DNA of 56,961 nt from JBBIMP01 sp037444305 (lineage in GTDB: Bacteria; Acidobacteriota; UBA6911). The translations under genes were made by a program, and so were the position numbers. Each line of letters opens with the position of its first letter. Within the stretch, counting starts at the first letter, position 1. The stretch spans positions 1-56,961 of the forward strand of contig JBBIMP010000035.1 in NCBI GenBank assembly GCA_037444305.1. Reading direction: 5' to 3'. Below the pieces are notes generated by a model, which was given only the letters and a program-made list of their open reading frames with translations, made no database searches and had not been told where the DNA came from. This document shows positions 1 through 8,843 of the stretch, one piece after another.

Positions 1-114
1 TCCGACGATTTTCCCCGACCAGCCCGCCTCCTCCCGGAAACTGCGCATCACGGCAGTGCCGGGCGCGGGATTGTCGGCGGCATTCAGCCCGGTGACCGCA
101 ACGTTAAACGTCAT
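1..114 (-). CDS. ATP-grasp family protein, N-terminal fragment (runs off the window)
   Basis: Only the first 38 codons are present, from the ATG at 114 to the window edge. They begin MTFNVAVTGLNAADNPAPG, which resembles the pre-ATP-grasp Rossmann start of carbamoyl-phosphate-synthase-like ATP-grasp ligases. The start overlaps the end of the PqqD-like gene by 11 bases, so the two are almost certainly co-translated. ATP-grasp enzymes join a carboxylate to an amine, thiol or peptide through an acyl phosphate; the substrate here cannot be told. Identification rests on a short N-terminus and is moderate. Confidence 0.5.
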   Translation of the reverse strand, partial: MTFNVAVTGLNAADNPAPGTAVMRSFREEAGWSGKIVG

Positions 115-361
115 CGACGAGCCTGTAGGTCTTCAACTGGCTGAGGAACTGCGTCGCATCCCTGTAGAGGAGATCAGCGGGCGCATCGTACTCCTCCTCC
201 AGGAAGGAGAGAATCTCGGTTTTGGTTTTGCCTTCGCGCAGCAGCCGGATGATGTCCAGGCCGGTTTCGTTCGTCGTGAAAGTCTGCCCCGTGGTTGGAT
301 CGAAGATGAAGCCCGAATCGTTCAGGGCGAGCATTTTCAGTCTCTGGTTGGCCGGTTCCAT
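104..361 (-). CDS. PqqD-like peptide chaperone family protein
   Basis: An 85-residue protein whose core (LNDSGFIFDPTTGQTF at about residues 12-27, then NETGLDIIRLLREGKT and a C-terminal RDATQFLSQLKTYRLV) follows the PqqD winged-helix fold pattern. PqqD proteins bind a precursor peptide and present it to a modifying enzyme, classically a radical SAM protein. The start at 361 is chosen because GAGGTG lies just upstream and an earlier start would run through the gene before it. It lies 2 bases after a secreted-protein gene and overlaps an ATP-grasp start, suggesting a three-gene operon for making or tagging a peptide. No radical SAM gene is visible in this window. Confidence 0.7.
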   Translation of the reverse strand: MEPANQRLKMLALNDSGFIFDPTTGQTFTTNETGLDIIRLLREGKTKTEILSFLEEEYDAPADLLYRDATQFLSQLKTYRLVDDV

Positions 362-363
362 GC

Positions 364-780
364 TCACCTCGTCCGGAGCAGACCCCACAGGTAGCCGGCC
401 ATGCCGGTGTGCTTGAATCCCAGCTTCTGGCAGATCGCATCGTCGGCCGCGCACTGGTTGCGCGAGAGTTTCCCGGTCCAGAGAGCGGATTCGAACGTCC
501 CGTTTTCGAACCTGGGTTCGATCTCCATATCCTTTACGTACAGTCCCTGCTTGACCGGGAAGGAATAATGCGCGCCCTCGTCCATCTGGTTCTTCACGTT
601 CGGCGGGTAGAGCGAAAGGCCCAGGAAGAGCCCCTTTTCGGCCGATTGCACCTTGACCGAGAGAATCAGCTTGCCGAACTGGTTTTTGGCGAGCTCGTAG
701 CCGAACTGACGCCCATCCGCTTGACTCCACGCGGCGGTGCAGAACACCGTCGCCACGAAAACGACCTTCGCAAATTTCAT
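364..780 (-). CDS. Small secreted protein of unknown function, first gene of the PqqD/ATP-grasp operon
   Basis: A 138-residue protein starting MKFAKVVFVATVFCTAAWSQ, a clear signal peptide with predicted cleavage near residue 20. The mature part has no family I recognise; it contains two cysteines around residues 110-116 (NQCAADDAICQKLGF) that could form a disulfide. Its stop is 2 bases before the start of the PqqD-like gene. An exported partner next to a peptide chaperone and an ATP-grasp ligase could be a structural or substrate-side component, but that is inference from position only. Confidence 0.6.
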   Translation of the reverse strand: MKFAKVVFVATVFCTAAWSQADGRQFGYELAKNQFGKLILSVKVQSAEKGLFLGLSLYPPNVKNQMDEGAHYSFPVKQGLYVKDMEIEPRFENGTFESALWTGKLSRNQCAADDAICQKLGFKHTGMAGYLWGLLRTR

Positions 781-1001
781 AAGCACCCGCCGTGCAACCT
801 GCTTGCCCGAGACTGCGGCATCATTTCTTCGGAATGAAAAGCCGGATGCGGGAAGCCGGGTCGCGTCTTTATGCACCCGCTTCCCCGGGACCGCCTTCCG
901 ACTGCCGTCCACCCTCACCCGGTACTTATCGGCATGCCCGACGATGCTAATAATATCAGACGGCGAAGCTGCGGTGTCCCCATGATGATTTTCTGAGGGG
1001 C

Positions 1002-1336
1002 ATGGGGCCTCCAAAGATCGCGATTGCCTGCGCCGAAAAATCCCCCCACGCCCGCGTTACGGTCCTGGAGAAAAGCCCCCGTTTCCTCGCCAAGGTCCGC
1101 ATTTCGGGCGGCGGGCGCTGCAACGTGACCCACGCCTGCTTCGATCCCCGCGAGCTTGCGGCGGGGTCCGGCTGAGCGAGGTCGATTTCAGGACTATGGA
1201 GAGCCGGCTCTGCCCAGGACTGCATTTCGCCGGCGAGCTGCCGGACATCGACGGGGTCACGGGCGGCTTCAACTTCCAGGCCGCCTGGACCACCGGCTGG
1301 ATTGCCGGCCGCGCGATGGCGGCTGCCCTATCCTAG
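1002..1336 (+). pseudogene. BaiN/HI0933-family flavoprotein, internally deleted remnant
   Basis: The 5' part encodes ARVTVLEKSPRFLAKVRISG followed by GGRCNVTHACFDP, the FAD-binding start of HI0933/BaiN-type oxidoreductases, and stops about base 1174. The 3' part, in another frame, encodes LCPGLHFAGELPDIDGVTGG, then FNFQAAWTTGWIAGRAMAAA and a stop, the conserved C-terminal FAD/substrate motif of the same family. Roughly 300 residues that normally lie between them are absent, and the extreme N-terminal GxGxxG is also damaged. It is either a decayed gene with an internal deletion or an assembly collapse near base 1170. Confidence 0.75.
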
Positions 1337-1364
1337 CCGACCAGCCGGTAGAGGTACTGGAGGC

Positions 1365-2564
1365 TCACTCGCAGCGGCCCCCCGGGCAGCGGGCCACGAT
1401 CAGCATCCTGAGGACGGCATCGTATTCCGAGCCGCTGACCGCGCGCCGCCGCTGCGCCGGTCCGTGGGGCGACAACTGCCGGATGTCCGTCTTGTGCGCC
1501 ACGACCATGTCCAGCTGCGGGAGGATGGTGATGTACTGCCCGCCCGCGCCCATGCCGGTGTAGGCGCCCATGAACGGGCCCGGCGAGTTCGGCGCGTCCC
1601 ACACCCACCACATGTAGCCGTAGCCCCAGCGGTTCCCGCTTCCCAGGGAGCGGTAGGACGGCGGGTTCATCTCGTTGAAGGGCGTCACCAGACCGGCAAT
1701 CCGCTTCACCCAGTCTCGCGGCACCACCTGCCGGCCGCTCCACTCCCCGCCGCGGAGCATCAGCAGACCGACGCGCGCCATGTCGCGCGTCGACAGGTGC
1801 ATGTGGTAGGCCATGTGCTGCGACCGCTTCGCGTCCCCTGTCTTCCTCTGCAGCGCCCGGTCGAAATCCTGCATCCCGATCGGCTGGGCCAGGTCGGCCT
1901 GAAGCGCGTCGTAGATGTCCCGGCCCGTCATCTTTTCGAAAGCGGCACCGGCCGCGTTGAAGTCCCAGTTGTTGTAAAGGTAATAGGTGCCCGGCCGCTG
2001 CGAGCCGCGGGGCGGGGCGCTGGCGGTGCTGTCACCCGAGTTCGACGCCGGGTGGTAGACGCCGGAGCGGGCCGTGATCAGGTGCTCCACCGTGGCCTGC
2101 AGCTCCTGCGGCATCAGGCCTTGCAGGTCGTCGAGCTCAATGTCGCGCAGCGTCCTGCCCAGCGCGATCGTTCCGTTCTCGACGTATTTCCCGTAGAGCA
2201 TCGCCAGGATGCTCTTGCGCACCGAGGCCAGGTAGCTCAGGTGGGAGAGGTCGCCGTACTCGAACAGCGAGCGCCCCCCGACCGCCACCATCATCGCCGT
2301 GGTGTCGATCGACTCGAGCCAGGACCGCAGACCCTGCAACCGCGCCGACGAATAGCCGGCCGACTCGGGCTTCTCGATCCGCTCCCAGTCCTTTTCGGGG
2401 AAGGAGGGCCGGAGCAGTTCCGCCGGCCGAACCCCGATCTGTGCCGCGGCCGTCTGACCGCGGACCGCATCCATGACGAGGCCTGAGAGCAAAAGCGCCG
2501 CCGCCAGCAGGGCCAGTGCCCTCCCGGCATGGCGTTTTCGGTGCAGTCGAATGAGTGCGTTCAT
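1365..2564 (-). CDS. Serine hydrolase, class C beta-lactamase/penicillin-binding-protein fold
   Basis: A 399-residue exported protein. After a basic N-terminus and hydrophobic segment (about residues 17-31) come the three signatures of the serine beta-lactamase-like fold: SVRK at about 114-117 (SxxK nucleophile), YNN at about 197-199 and a late HKT in VVAHKTD. These proteins act in the periplasm as esterases, peptidases or transpeptidase-like enzymes; few are real antibiotic-resistance enzymes. The start at 2564 is supported by GGAGGAG just upstream. It is convergent with the HI0933 remnant. Exact substrate is unknown. Confidence 0.85.
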   Translation of the reverse strand: MNALIRLHRKRHAGRALALLAAALLLSGLVMDAVRGQTAAAQIGVRPAELLRPSFPEKDWERIEKPESAGYSSARLQGLRSWLESIDTTAMMVAVGGRSLFEYGDLSHLSYLASVRKSILAMLYGKYVENGTIALGRTLRDIELDDLQGLMPQELQATVEHLITARSGVYHPASNSGDSTASAPPRGSQRPGTYYLYNNWDFNAAGAAFEKMTGRDIYDALQADLAQPIGMQDFDRALQRKTGDAKRSQHMAYHMHLSTRDMARVGLLMLRGGEWSGRQVVPRDWVKRIAGLVTPFNEMNPPSYRSLGSGNRWGYGYMWWVWDAPNSPGPFMGAYTGMGAGGQYITILPQLDMVVAHKTDIRQLSPHGPAQRRRAVSGSEYDAVLRMLIVARCPGGRCE

Positions 2565-2939
2565 GTGTGCTCCTCCTTGTCGGGGGCCGGCTCCAGCCGG
2601 TTTCAGAGAAATGCCGGACGCGTGGAACGCGGCCATTTTCGACCTGCCGCCGCCGGGGTGTCAATGCGAAAGCGCTGCCATTCGCGGCCGGCGCAGGTGG
2701 ATCGGCATCGGATCAGACGGATTCCGCCGGCTGCCGCAATGCGGGCCCGTCAGCGCTTCGATCCCCGGAGCTCTTCCAGCCGGCGGCCGCGGCCGCAGCC
2801 GGCGCGGTACATCTTGTAGTGCCCAGGGTTCTTAAGGCCGCAACGCCTTTCCCCGCCGCAGTACGACCCAGCAGCCGACGGGCAAACAGGGCAATGGTTC
2901 TTCTTGATTCTCAAAGGGGGGTCGGTAAGAATACCCGGC
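2565..2939. other. Intergenic region, no gene seen
   Basis: About 375 bases between the divergent serine hydrolase and tex genes. I see no convincing coding frame, RNA gene or strong promoter consensus; it presumably carries both promoters. A G-run at 2915-2920 is about 20 bases before the chosen tex start. Confidence 0.4.
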
Positions 2940-5396
2940 ATGGATTTGGCTTTGGCAGCACGCATCGCGGAAGAACTTGCGCTTCCCCCGGAGCGGGTTG
3001 CCGCCACCCTCGCCCTTTTCGAATTGGGCGCATCCGCCCCTTTCGTCGTTCGCTATCGCAGGGAAGCCGTCGGCGGCCTCGACGAAAGGCAGATCCGCGC
3101 CATCCACAATCGATTGGGCCGCCACCGGGAACTGAGCCGCAAACGCGAGGCCGTCCTCAAACTCGCCGAGGAACAGGGCAAGCTGACCGCCGAACTGAAG
3201 GAGCGGATCGAAGGCTGCGAGGATCGCTTCGACCTGGACGACATCGCGCAGCTCTTCCGGCCGAAACGCAAGTCCCGGGCGGCCGATGCCGCCGAGCAAG
3301 GGCTGGAGCCTCTGGCCGAATACATCTGGGGGCAGGAGCACGACGCCTGGAGCCTGGAGGAACACGCCGACGTCTACATCAACCCCGATAAGAACGTGAC
3401 CTCCCGGGAACAGGCCCTCGAGGGCGCCGCCCAGATCATCGCCGGCTGGATCGCGCAGAACCTCGACCTCCGTAAAGCCCTGCGGGCTATGCTCTGGGCC
3501 GAAGGGGAGGTCGTTGCAGCCGTGGTCCCCGCCAAGGCGGAGCAGAAAACCAAGTACGGCATGTACTACGACCGGCGGGAATCCGTGTCTTCGATCCCCT
3601 CCCACCGCGTGCTGGCTATCCGCCGCGGCACCAAGGAGGGCATCCTAACCTCCTCCATCCGCTGCAACGGCTACAAGGCGATGGAGCTCGTCCTGTCTTC
3701 GGCCATCAAGGATCCCGAGTCGGTCTTCGCCCCCGTGCTCCTGCTGGCCGCGCGGGAAAGCTACACGCGCATCCTCAAGCCGCTGATCGAAACCGAGGTG
3801 CGCGCCCGCCTGAAAGAGCGGGCCGACCGCGAGGCCATCCGCGTTTTCCAGCAGAACCTCGAAAACCTCCTGCTTTCGCCCGCCGCGGGAAAACTGGTGG
3901 TGCTCGGCGTCGAGGTCACCAGGAACGAGGAGTGCAAGATCGCGGTCGTCGACGGGGAGGGGACGTTTCTCGAGGAGGCGTCCATTGCGCCGGCGCCGCC
4001 CAGGAGCGACATCGAGGGCACGCGCACCACGATCACGGACCTGATCGGCCGGCACGGCATCCAGGCCATTGCCGTCGGCAGCGGCGCCGCTTCCAGAGAA
4101 GTGGAGGGGGTGCTGCGCCGGATCCTCGCGGAGGAAAAAATTGAAAACGTAATTATCGCGGGCATCAATGACGCCGGCCTCACGGTCTATGCCTCATCGC
4201 GGACCGCCCGGGAAGAACTCCCCGATCTCTCCCCTTCGGCCAGGGCCGCAGTGAGCATGGCCCGCCGGCTGCAGAACCCGCTGTCCGAGCTGGTGAAGGT
4301 CGATCCCAAGCTGATCGGCGTGGGCCAGTACCAGCATGATGTCGACCAGAAGGAGCTGCACCAGAGCCTGGTCCGCTCCGTCCATTTCTGTGTGAACAAA
4401 GTCGGGGCCGATCCCAACCGGGCCGGCTTCTCCACGCTGAGACACATCTCCGGGCTGGGCGACCGGCTGGCCCGCAGGCTCATCAATCACCGGGATTCCA
4501 ACGGGGCCTTCGCCTCCCGGGAGGCCCTGAAATCGGTCCCTGGCATCGACGACAACGTCTTCTCGCAGGCGGCCGGCTTCCTGCGCGTTGCGAATTCGGA
4601 AAATCCGTTGGATGCGACCTCGATCCATCCCGAATCGTACCCGATCGTCGAGAGCATCGCAAAATCGCGCGGCGTCGCCATCGGGGATCTGATCGGCAAC
4701 AGCGAGCTTCTCGCCGGCCTGAACCTCGAGGAGTTCGCCTCCGAGAATGTCGGACTCGCCACCCTCTCCGAAATCAGGGAAGAGCTCCTGAAACCGGGAA
4801 GGGATCCCCGCAGGACATTCGCCGTCGCGCACTTCCGCGAAGACGTCAAGAAGATCGATGATCTCCAGGAGGGGATGGTCCTGGAGGGTACGGTCACCAA
4901 CGTCACCAATTTCGGCGCGTTCGTGGATGTGGGCATCAACCAGGACGGCCTCGTCCACCTCAGCCAGATGTCCAACCGCTTCATCCGGGATCCCCGGGAG
5001 GCGGTCAAGGTCGGGGACGTGGTCCAGGTCAAAGTCATCTCGGTGGAGCCCGAAACCAAACGGATCGGCCTCTCCATGAAGGCCCTCATGACGCCCGCCC
5101 CGAAAAGGCGCAAGCCGCGCCGCAAAGCAGGTAGCCCGCCTCCGAGACGCCGTCCCAGAACGGCCGCCGAACCCGCCCCGCCCGGAAGCGAAGGCGCACC
5201 CGGGCCGGACGGGCGGCCGCGCGGACCGCGGCGTCCGCGACCGTCGCGGCCGCCTCGAAGGCCCGCCCCGCAAGAGATCGCCGCCCAAAACTCCCCGGTG
5301 CAGAGGAAGCCCCAACCGGAAAAGCCCGCGGAGCCCGAGAAGTCGCTCCAGGAAAAAATCGCGATCCTTCAGTCCAAGTTCCGCGGCATCAGCTGA
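2940..5396 (+). CDS. tex: Tex-family RNA-binding transcription accessory protein
   Basis: An 818-residue protein with the full Tex order: helical N-terminus (residues 1-200), a YqgF/RNase H-like domain from about 316 (KLVVLGVEVTRNEE), helix-hairpin-helix motifs around 500-570 (DRLARRLINHR, VPGIDDNVFSQAAGFLRVA), and an S1 RNA-binding domain at about 641-716 (VTNVTNFGAFVDVGINQDGL). Beyond S1 is an extra basic, proline- and arginine-rich tail of about 100 residues, longer than in typical Tex and likely to bind nucleic acid. Tex acts in the cytoplasm with RNA polymerase. A start 12 codons upstream at 2904 is possible. Its 3' end overlaps the convergent methyltransferase by 28 bases. Confidence 0.93.
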   Translation: MDLALAARIAEELALPPERVAATLALFELGASAPFVVRYRREAVGGLDERQIRAIHNRLGRHRELSRKREAVLKLAEEQGKLTAELKERIEGCEDRFDLDDIAQLFRPKRKSRAADAAEQGLEPLAEYIWGQEHDAWSLEEHADVYINPDKNVTSREQALEGAAQIIAGWIAQNLDLRKALRAMLWAEGEVVAAVVPAKAEQKTKYGMYYDRRESVSSIPSHRVLAIRRGTKEGILTSSIRCNGYKAMELVLSSAIKDPESVFAPVLLLAARESYTRILKPLIETEVRARLKERADREAIRVFQQNLENLLLSPAAGKLVVLGVEVTRNEECKIAVVDGEGTFLEEASIAPAPPRSDIEGTRTTITDLIGRHGIQAIAVGSGAASREVEGVLRRILAEEKIENVIIAGINDAGLTVYASSRTAREELPDLSPSARAAVSMARRLQNPLSELVKVDPKLIGVGQYQHDVDQKELHQSLVRSVHFCVNKVGADPNRAGFSTLRHISGLGDRLARRLINHRDSNGAFASREALKSVPGIDDNVFSQAAGFLRVANSENPLDATSIHPESYPIVESIAKSRGVAIGDLIGNSELLAGLNLEEFASENVGLATLSEIREELLKPGRDPRRTFAVAHFREDVKKIDDLQEGMVLEGTVTNVTNFGAFVDVGINQDGLVHLSQMSNRFIRDPREAVKVGDVVQVKVISVEPETKRIGLSMKALMTPAPKRRKPRRKAGSPPPRRRPRTAAEPAPPGSEGAPGPDGRPRGPRRPRPSRPPRRPAPQEIAAQNSPVQRKPQPEKPAEPEKSLQEKIAILQSKFRGIS

Positions 5397-6241
5397 TCCG
5401 CCCCGGCCGATCGCAGGACCGCCCGGACGACCCGGATGCGGTCCTCCGCCAGGTTCCTTTTCATGTTGAGCAACTTCTGCCGCGCAGTTGCGCCCATGAG
5501 CAGTTCCAGCCCCGGGAGCGGAGCGCCGCCGCCTGCCGGCGCGTCTGTTTTGACCAGGCGCTTCTCGAACCACGCCAGCGATTCCCGCGTCTGGTCCTCC
5601 CAGCGGACCTCCCGGAAGCCCGACTGTTCCAGCGAACGGAGGAGGTTTGCGGGATCGAGCAGAAAACTGATCGAGGGTTCCTCCGCCCAGGGCACCGGAA
5701 AATGAACCGGTGAGATCGCCCCGGAGCAGATCTCGAAGAGCGCGAGAATCCCTCCCGGAACGAGAACGCGGCGAACCTCTTCGAACATTCGTTCCTTGTC
5801 TTCGACATTCATGCCGACGTGCTGGCAGAGAACCGCGTCGAAGCTCGCCCCGCCAAACGCCATTTCGAGCGCGTCCCCCTGCTGAAAAACCGCCAGGCCG
5901 TCGAGCTTCACCAGCGCGGTGAGCATCGAGGCCGCACGGCAGTACTCATCGGACAGGTCGATCCCGGTGACCGAGCAGCCGAACTCCGCGGCCAGCGTTC
6001 GAGCCGGGCCGCCGATGCCGCACCCCACGTCCAGGACGCGCGTGCCGGCGCCCAGGCCGGCCAGCCGCGCCAGCTCGCGGGTCGCTTCCCTGCCGCGGAT
6101 GTGGAACTCGTCGAACGCGGTGAGATCGTCGCGCGTCAGGGCCCGGCAATCCCTGCCGGCCCGCTCGAGTGCCGCCAGAATCCGGCCGCCGAGACCGGAT
6201 TGCCCGTAGTGATCCCTGACCGACTTTGAATCCTGGGCCAT
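5369..6241 (-). CDS. SAM-dependent methyltransferase, class I
   Basis: A 290-residue cytosolic protein with the Rossmann SAM-binding motif VLDVGCGIGGPARTLA at about residues 69-84, an acidic motif II (SVTGIDLSDEY) and post-motif VLCQHVGMNVED then VLVPGGILALFE. The pattern resembles the ubiquinone/sterol/glycine-sarcosine-type C/N/O-methyltransferases. The substrate cannot be read from sequence. Upstream on the same strand is a secreted protein gene ending 12 bases away, so they may be cotranscribed. Confidence 0.85.
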   Translation of the reverse strand: MAQDSKSVRDHYGQSGLGGRILAALERAGRDCRALTRDDLTAFDEFHIRGREATRELARLAGLGAGTRVLDVGCGIGGPARTLAAEFGCSVTGIDLSDEYCRAASMLTALVKLDGLAVFQQGDALEMAFGGASFDAVLCQHVGMNVEDKERMFEEVRRVLVPGGILALFEICSGAISPVHFPVPWAEEPSISFLLDPANLLRSLEQSGFREVRWEDQTRESLAWFEKRLVKTDAPAGGGAPLPGLELLMGATARQKLLNMKRNLAEDRIRVVRAVLRSAGADQLMPRNLD

Positions 6242-6253
6242 GGTTGCGGGGAA

Positions 6254-7048
6254 TCAGCGCGATTTTTGTGAGAATTGAAGCACGACTTCCCGGCCGATCC
6301 CCTTGCCCGGCCCCAGCCGGAGCGTCCATGAACCGGAAGTGACGGGGGTTTCCGGAACCAGGAAATAGAGAAACCGGTCGCGCGTGAGCGGAGCGAGAAT
6401 CGGGCTGCCTGAGTGGCACTTGTCGGCGAAATCCTTCTCGACGAGGGCCTTTTCGTATGGAGAGAGGTCTCCCGTCGAGACGGTGCCGCCTCCGGGGTTG
6501 AACACGATGTCCACGCTGGGGCGCCCCCAGGGATCGTATCCCCCCGAACCGGGCTGCCGCGGGTCGTACGTAGGGTTGCGCCGGGGATCCCGTCTCGGGT
6601 CGTATCCCGGGTTCGTGGGATCCCTCGGGTCCCCGTCCGGCGGCGTTTGCGCGACCACCACGCCCGGGTTTCTGGGCTCATACCCGGCCGTGAGCACCCT
6701 TCCCTGCAGAATGGCCTGGGCGACGGAAGCGGGATCGATCAGCGGGTGCTGTGCCCCATCAGGCCCGTTCAGACGGATGGTATCGAACGGCAGCGTTACT
6801 TCATGTTTTCCCCGGTTGAAGACCGCGAGGCGGATCGCGATGACGTTGGCGGGCGTCAGCTCCTTGTAGAAGTAGTCCTTCTGGTCGCTCCCCTTCAGCA
6901 GAAGGTCGGCGGCGAAGGTGACTCCGTCGACGACGGTTCGCGCCTGGAACTGCTCGGGCTTTTTCGGCTTGACCAGTTTGACTTTGAAGCCGGCCTGCAG
7001 GCCCGCGGCCAGGAAAAATACTCCGACAAGCGGCAGGGCTTTTCTCAT
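6254..7048 (-). CDS. Secreted protein with a proline/aspartate-rich repeat, function unknown
   Basis: A 264-residue protein with a signal peptide (MRKALPLVGVFFLAAGLQA). The first half looks beta-rich; at about residues 135-172 there is a linker of repeated DPR/NPxYDPR units (DPRDPTNPGYDPRRDPRRNP) and a C-terminal beta-rich segment. It contains one late cysteine (DKCHSGS). No family is recognised. It is probably periplasmic or outer-membrane associated. Start is the first ATG after an upstream stop and shows GGGGGAGC in front. Confidence 0.65.
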   Translation of the reverse strand: MRKALPLVGVFFLAAGLQAGFKVKLVKPKKPEQFQARTVVDGVTFAADLLLKGSDQKDYFYKELTPANVIAIRLAVFNRGKHEVTLPFDTIRLNGPDGAQHPLIDPASVAQAILQGRVLTAGYEPRNPGVVVAQTPPDGDPRDPTNPGYDPRRDPRRNPTYDPRQPGSGGYDPWGRPSVDIVFNPGGGTVSTGDLSPYEKALVEKDFADKCHSGSPILAPLTRDRFLYFLVPETPVTSGSWTLRLGPGKGIGREVVLQFSQKSR

Positions 7049-7133
7049 GGTTTCGCTCCCCCTGGGATGCCATTGTGATCCAGATGCGCGTCCGGGCCAA
7101 CCCCTTTGTAGCGCCGGTGATCAAAATCCTTTG

Positions 7134-7200
7134 CCACGGATTTCACTGATTACACGAATCCTTCTTCGCTGGTTCCGGCGCGCGAATTCGTGGAATGCGT
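7134..7200. repeat. Intergenic CACGGATTTCAC/GAATTCGTGG phrase repeat
   Basis: The stretch contains CCACGGATTTCACTGATTAC, then CACGAATCC and GAATTCGTGGAATGCGTGG, i.e. loosely repeated CACG(G/A)AT(T) and its complement. The same vocabulary recurs near 25.3, 54.66, 55.0, 55.6 and 56.35 kb. It lies between the divergent secreted-protein and VanZ genes and codes for nothing evident. Confidence 0.5.
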
Positions 7201-7275
7201 GGTTGCCGTGTTTGAAGGGTTCGTGAAGTCTCCTGCGAATTCGCGTACAATTCCGCATGGTCCGAGGAAGCGACT

Positions 7276-8526
7276 TTGTCCAGTGAAGCTGCCGGGAGTT
7301 CGCTGAAAATCTGCCGCACGGCCTTCTTCGTGGCTGTCGCGGCCTTCGTCTACGGCACGACCTTCCCGTTTCACTTCCACTTCAACACCGATGCGATCCG
7401 CCAGGCCTGGGCGTCCGCCGGCGTGATCCCCTTCTGGGACGTGGCCCGGGGGCGCATCCACAGCTTTCCCGACATGACCGCCAACCTCCTGCTCGGCTCC
7501 CCGATCGGTTTCTTCGGATACCTCTGGCTCTATCAGGCGGGCAGGAGAAACGGAATACTCCGCTGGGGGGCAATCGGGCTCGCTTTCGGGCTCTTCGCCG
7601 AGACCGCCCAGCTGGCGCTGCCCCATAGGACCTCCGGCCTCACCGACGCGCTCTGCGACGCCCTGGGCGCGCTCGCCGGCGCCGCCGCAGCCGCCATCTT
7701 CGGCGGCCGCGTAAGGTCCTTCCTGGAGGGTTCCTTCAAGGACGTCCTCCACGCGCGGCTGTTCCTGGCCGGAAGCGCAGTCGTTCTGACCGCCCTTGCC
7801 CCGCTGGACGTGACGCTGGATGTGTCGCAGGTGCGGCGGGGATTCCTGTCCTTTCTGGCAGATCCCTGGGAACTGGGAGCTCCGATAGGAGACGAGCTCG
7901 TCGTCGCCTCGATGTTCGCGATCTTCGGCGCGCTGGCCGGGCGTTTGCTGATCGGCGCACGGCGGGCTCGAAGAAATTCGGAGTACTTTGCCGTACTGCT
8001 GGCGCTGGTCTCCCCGCTGCTGCTGGAGGTGGGCCAGGGGTTCATCGCCTCGCACTCGCCTTCGCTGCGCGACCTGGCGCTCAACCTGGCCGGCGCGGGA
8101 TCGGGCTTTGCCGCCGCGCTCTGGATGCGGCGCCTCGCAACTCCCGTCGTCGGGCTGCTGGCGCTGTCCGCCTCCCTCGTCGTTGCCGGCGCCAGCCCGT
8201 TCGTCTTCGCACCGCAGGCCAGGTTCCAGTGGAGGCCGCTGGTGGAGTACTACGTCTCGACCACCGCTTCGGCTCTCTACGACGCGATCTTCGGAATTGT
8301 CGCCTTTGCGCTCTTTACCGTCCTGATTCGCAGTGCCTGCAGCGTTCCGCGTCCTGCCGCCGTGGCCGCTGCCGCGGCCCTCGCGGGCGCAATCGAGGCG
8401 CTGCAGATGTTCGTCCCCCAGCGTTATGCCGGCACTACCGACATCGTCACGGCCGCCCTGGGAGCCTGGGCCGGCAACACCATCCACGATGCGCTGATGC
8501 GAATGGGGAGGGAAAAGCCCCGGTAA
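7276..8526 (+). CDS. VanZ-family integral membrane protein, duplicated
   Basis: A 416-residue polytopic membrane protein. An N-terminal VanZ-like block (residues about 15-120; TANLLLGSPIGFFGYL, GLFAETAQLALPHRTSGLTD) is echoed by a second half (about 205-285) and a third weaker copy near the C-terminus (EALQMFVPQRYAGTTDIVTA). VanZ proteins are small membrane proteins, linked in VanZ itself to teicoplanin tolerance, but most are uncharacterised. TTG start at 7276 preceded by GAGGAAG. Followed at once by a REP-like repeat and an assembly gap. Confidence 0.8.
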   Translation: MSSEAAGSSLKICRTAFFVAVAAFVYGTTFPFHFHFNTDAIRQAWASAGVIPFWDVARGRIHSFPDMTANLLLGSPIGFFGYLWLYQAGRRNGILRWGAIGLAFGLFAETAQLALPHRTSGLTDALCDALGALAGAAAAAIFGGRVRSFLEGSFKDVLHARLFLAGSAVVLTALAPLDVTLDVSQVRRGFLSFLADPWELGAPIGDELVVASMFAIFGALAGRLLIGARRARRNSEYFAVLLALVSPLLLEVGQGFIASHSPSLRDLALNLAGAGSGFAAALWMRRLATPVVGLLALSASLVVAGASPFVFAPQARFQWRPLVEYYVSTTASALYDAIFGIVAFALFTVLIRSACSVPRPAAVAAAAALAGAIEALQMFVPQRYAGTTDIVTAALGAWAGNTIHDALMRMGREKPR

Positions 8527-8553
8527 GCCGAGTCCGAGGAGCCTCTACCCTGG

Positions 8554-8796
8554 CATATCGGCGGATGTCAACGGAGCCCGGAGCGCCAGCGACGGGTNNN
8601 NNNNNNNNNNNNNNNNNNNNNNNNNNNNNNNNNNNNNNNNNNNNNNNNNNNNNNNNNNNNNNNNNNNNNNNNNNNNNNNNNNNNNNNNNNNNNNNNNCAT
8701 ATCGGCGGATGTCAACGGAGCCCGGAGCGCCAGCGACGGGTCCTGTGGCTTGTCGGGGCTACCCGACCGCTCACTGACGTTCGCGGCTCCGTTTGC
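8554..8796 (-). repeat. REP-like hairpin element (interrupted by an assembly gap)
   Basis: The right copy (about 8715-8796) is a full element in minus orientation: one arm ACGGAGCCCGGAGCGCCAGC plus GACGGGT at 8715-8741, the other at 8761-8793 ending GTTCGCGGCTCCGT. The arms are imperfect inverted repeats with a loop of about 19 bases. The first 44 bases (8554-8597) are repeated exactly at 8698-8741 across the gap, so there is probably one element, not two. It belongs to the family flanking the transposase at 44.4 kb. Confidence 0.8.
8598..8697. other. Assembly gap of 100 N
   Basis: Exactly 100 N. The 44 bases before and after are identical, which indicates an unmerged overlap inside a repeat rather than lost sequence. 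Confidence 0.95.
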
Positions 8797-8843
8797 CCAA
8801 ACCACAAACACGGAACACCGCCCCTCCGTCCGCCCATTTCAAT

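Noticed and set aside
1365..2564. Antibiotic-resistance beta-lactamase
   Set aside because: Motifs only establish the fold; most environmental relatives are esterases or peptidases, so resistance was not called.
8573..8741. Two separate REP copies at 8.6 kb
   Set aside because: The left copy is an exact duplicate of the start of the right copy across an artificial gap, so it is most likely one element.
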